Assembly (NCBI GenBank): GCA_023053545.1
Contig: JAKZAN010000002.1
Span: forward strand, 8,738,790 to 8,802,789
Direction of reading: 5' to 3'
DNA from: Lepidurus packardi
Lineage: Eukaryota; Arthropoda; Branchiopoda; Notostraca; Triopsidae
DNA: 64,000 nucleotides
In this document: in pieces, positions 63,924-64,000 of the stretch
Layout: every line of letters begins with the position of its first letter
Position numbering within the stretch: the stretch's first letter is position 1
Notes under the pieces: model-generated
What the model was told of the DNA's origin: nothing
The model's input: only the letters and a program-made list of their open reading frames with translations
Database searches by the model: none
Made by a program: the position numbers and the translations under genes

Positions 63924-64000
63924 CTGTAAACGAATGTATGATTATTTTCAGCTGCAAAAATGATCACTCCTGAAGATTACTTTTAAGTAAAGAATGATTT

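Noticed and set aside
1..64000. CRISPR arrays, operons, rRNA genes
   Set aside because: None seen; the only direct repeats are the tandem and transposon repeats described, and the gene structures are eukaryotic.

Overview
The window is animal nuclear DNA: every gene is split by short GT-AG introns (50 bp to a few hundred bp, some of several kb), and there are no bacterial operons. Two TipE/TEH sodium-channel auxiliary subunits, a shavenoid gene and an LDL-receptor-type lipophorin receptor make it an arthropod. The other families and the transposon types fit a crustacean, perhaps a branchiopod, but I cannot fix the species. There is one 100-N gap at 11401-11500. All gene models were spliced by eye from frame, splice sites and family similarity.

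Layout. 1-461: the end of an HD-type phosphohydrolase gene. 1181-11183 (minus): CFAP298, whose 9.05-kb last intron holds two TEH genes, one on each strand. 11.2-16.4 kb: mobile DNA, namely a gap-interrupted peptidase-like fragment, diverged tandem repeats and a Mutator-like element with a deleted transposase, perfect 75-bp terminal inverted repeats and an array of duplicated small exons. 17.0-24.1 kb: a tandem family of three intact secreted coiled-coil/knob-like genes with two decayed copies, a hAT-type MITE and a dead Mutator-type transposase. 24-30.7 kb: gene-poor, with a tRNA-Ser-like relic and a Harbinger-type MITE. 30.7-43.5 kb (minus): a lipophorin receptor/VLDLR-like gene of 14 exons. 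45.2-54.4 kb (minus): shavenoid in nine coding exons, with a chitinase-like gene nested antisense in its second coding intron. 54.4-61.5 kb: mostly non-coding, possibly the first intron or promoter region of shavenoid. 61.6-62.1 kb (plus): LSM10. 62.3-63.9 kb (minus): the 3' end of TRAPPC10, convergent with LSM10.

The most notable points are the TEH genes nested in a CFAP298 intron, the duplicated knob-domain family with shared TATA-box flanks, the exon-cassette array inside the Mutator-like element, and a half-barrel GH18 protein lacking the catalytic acids inside shavenoid. The genes are ordinary eukaryotic single transcription units; apart from nesting and tandem duplication there is no sign of a joint pathway.
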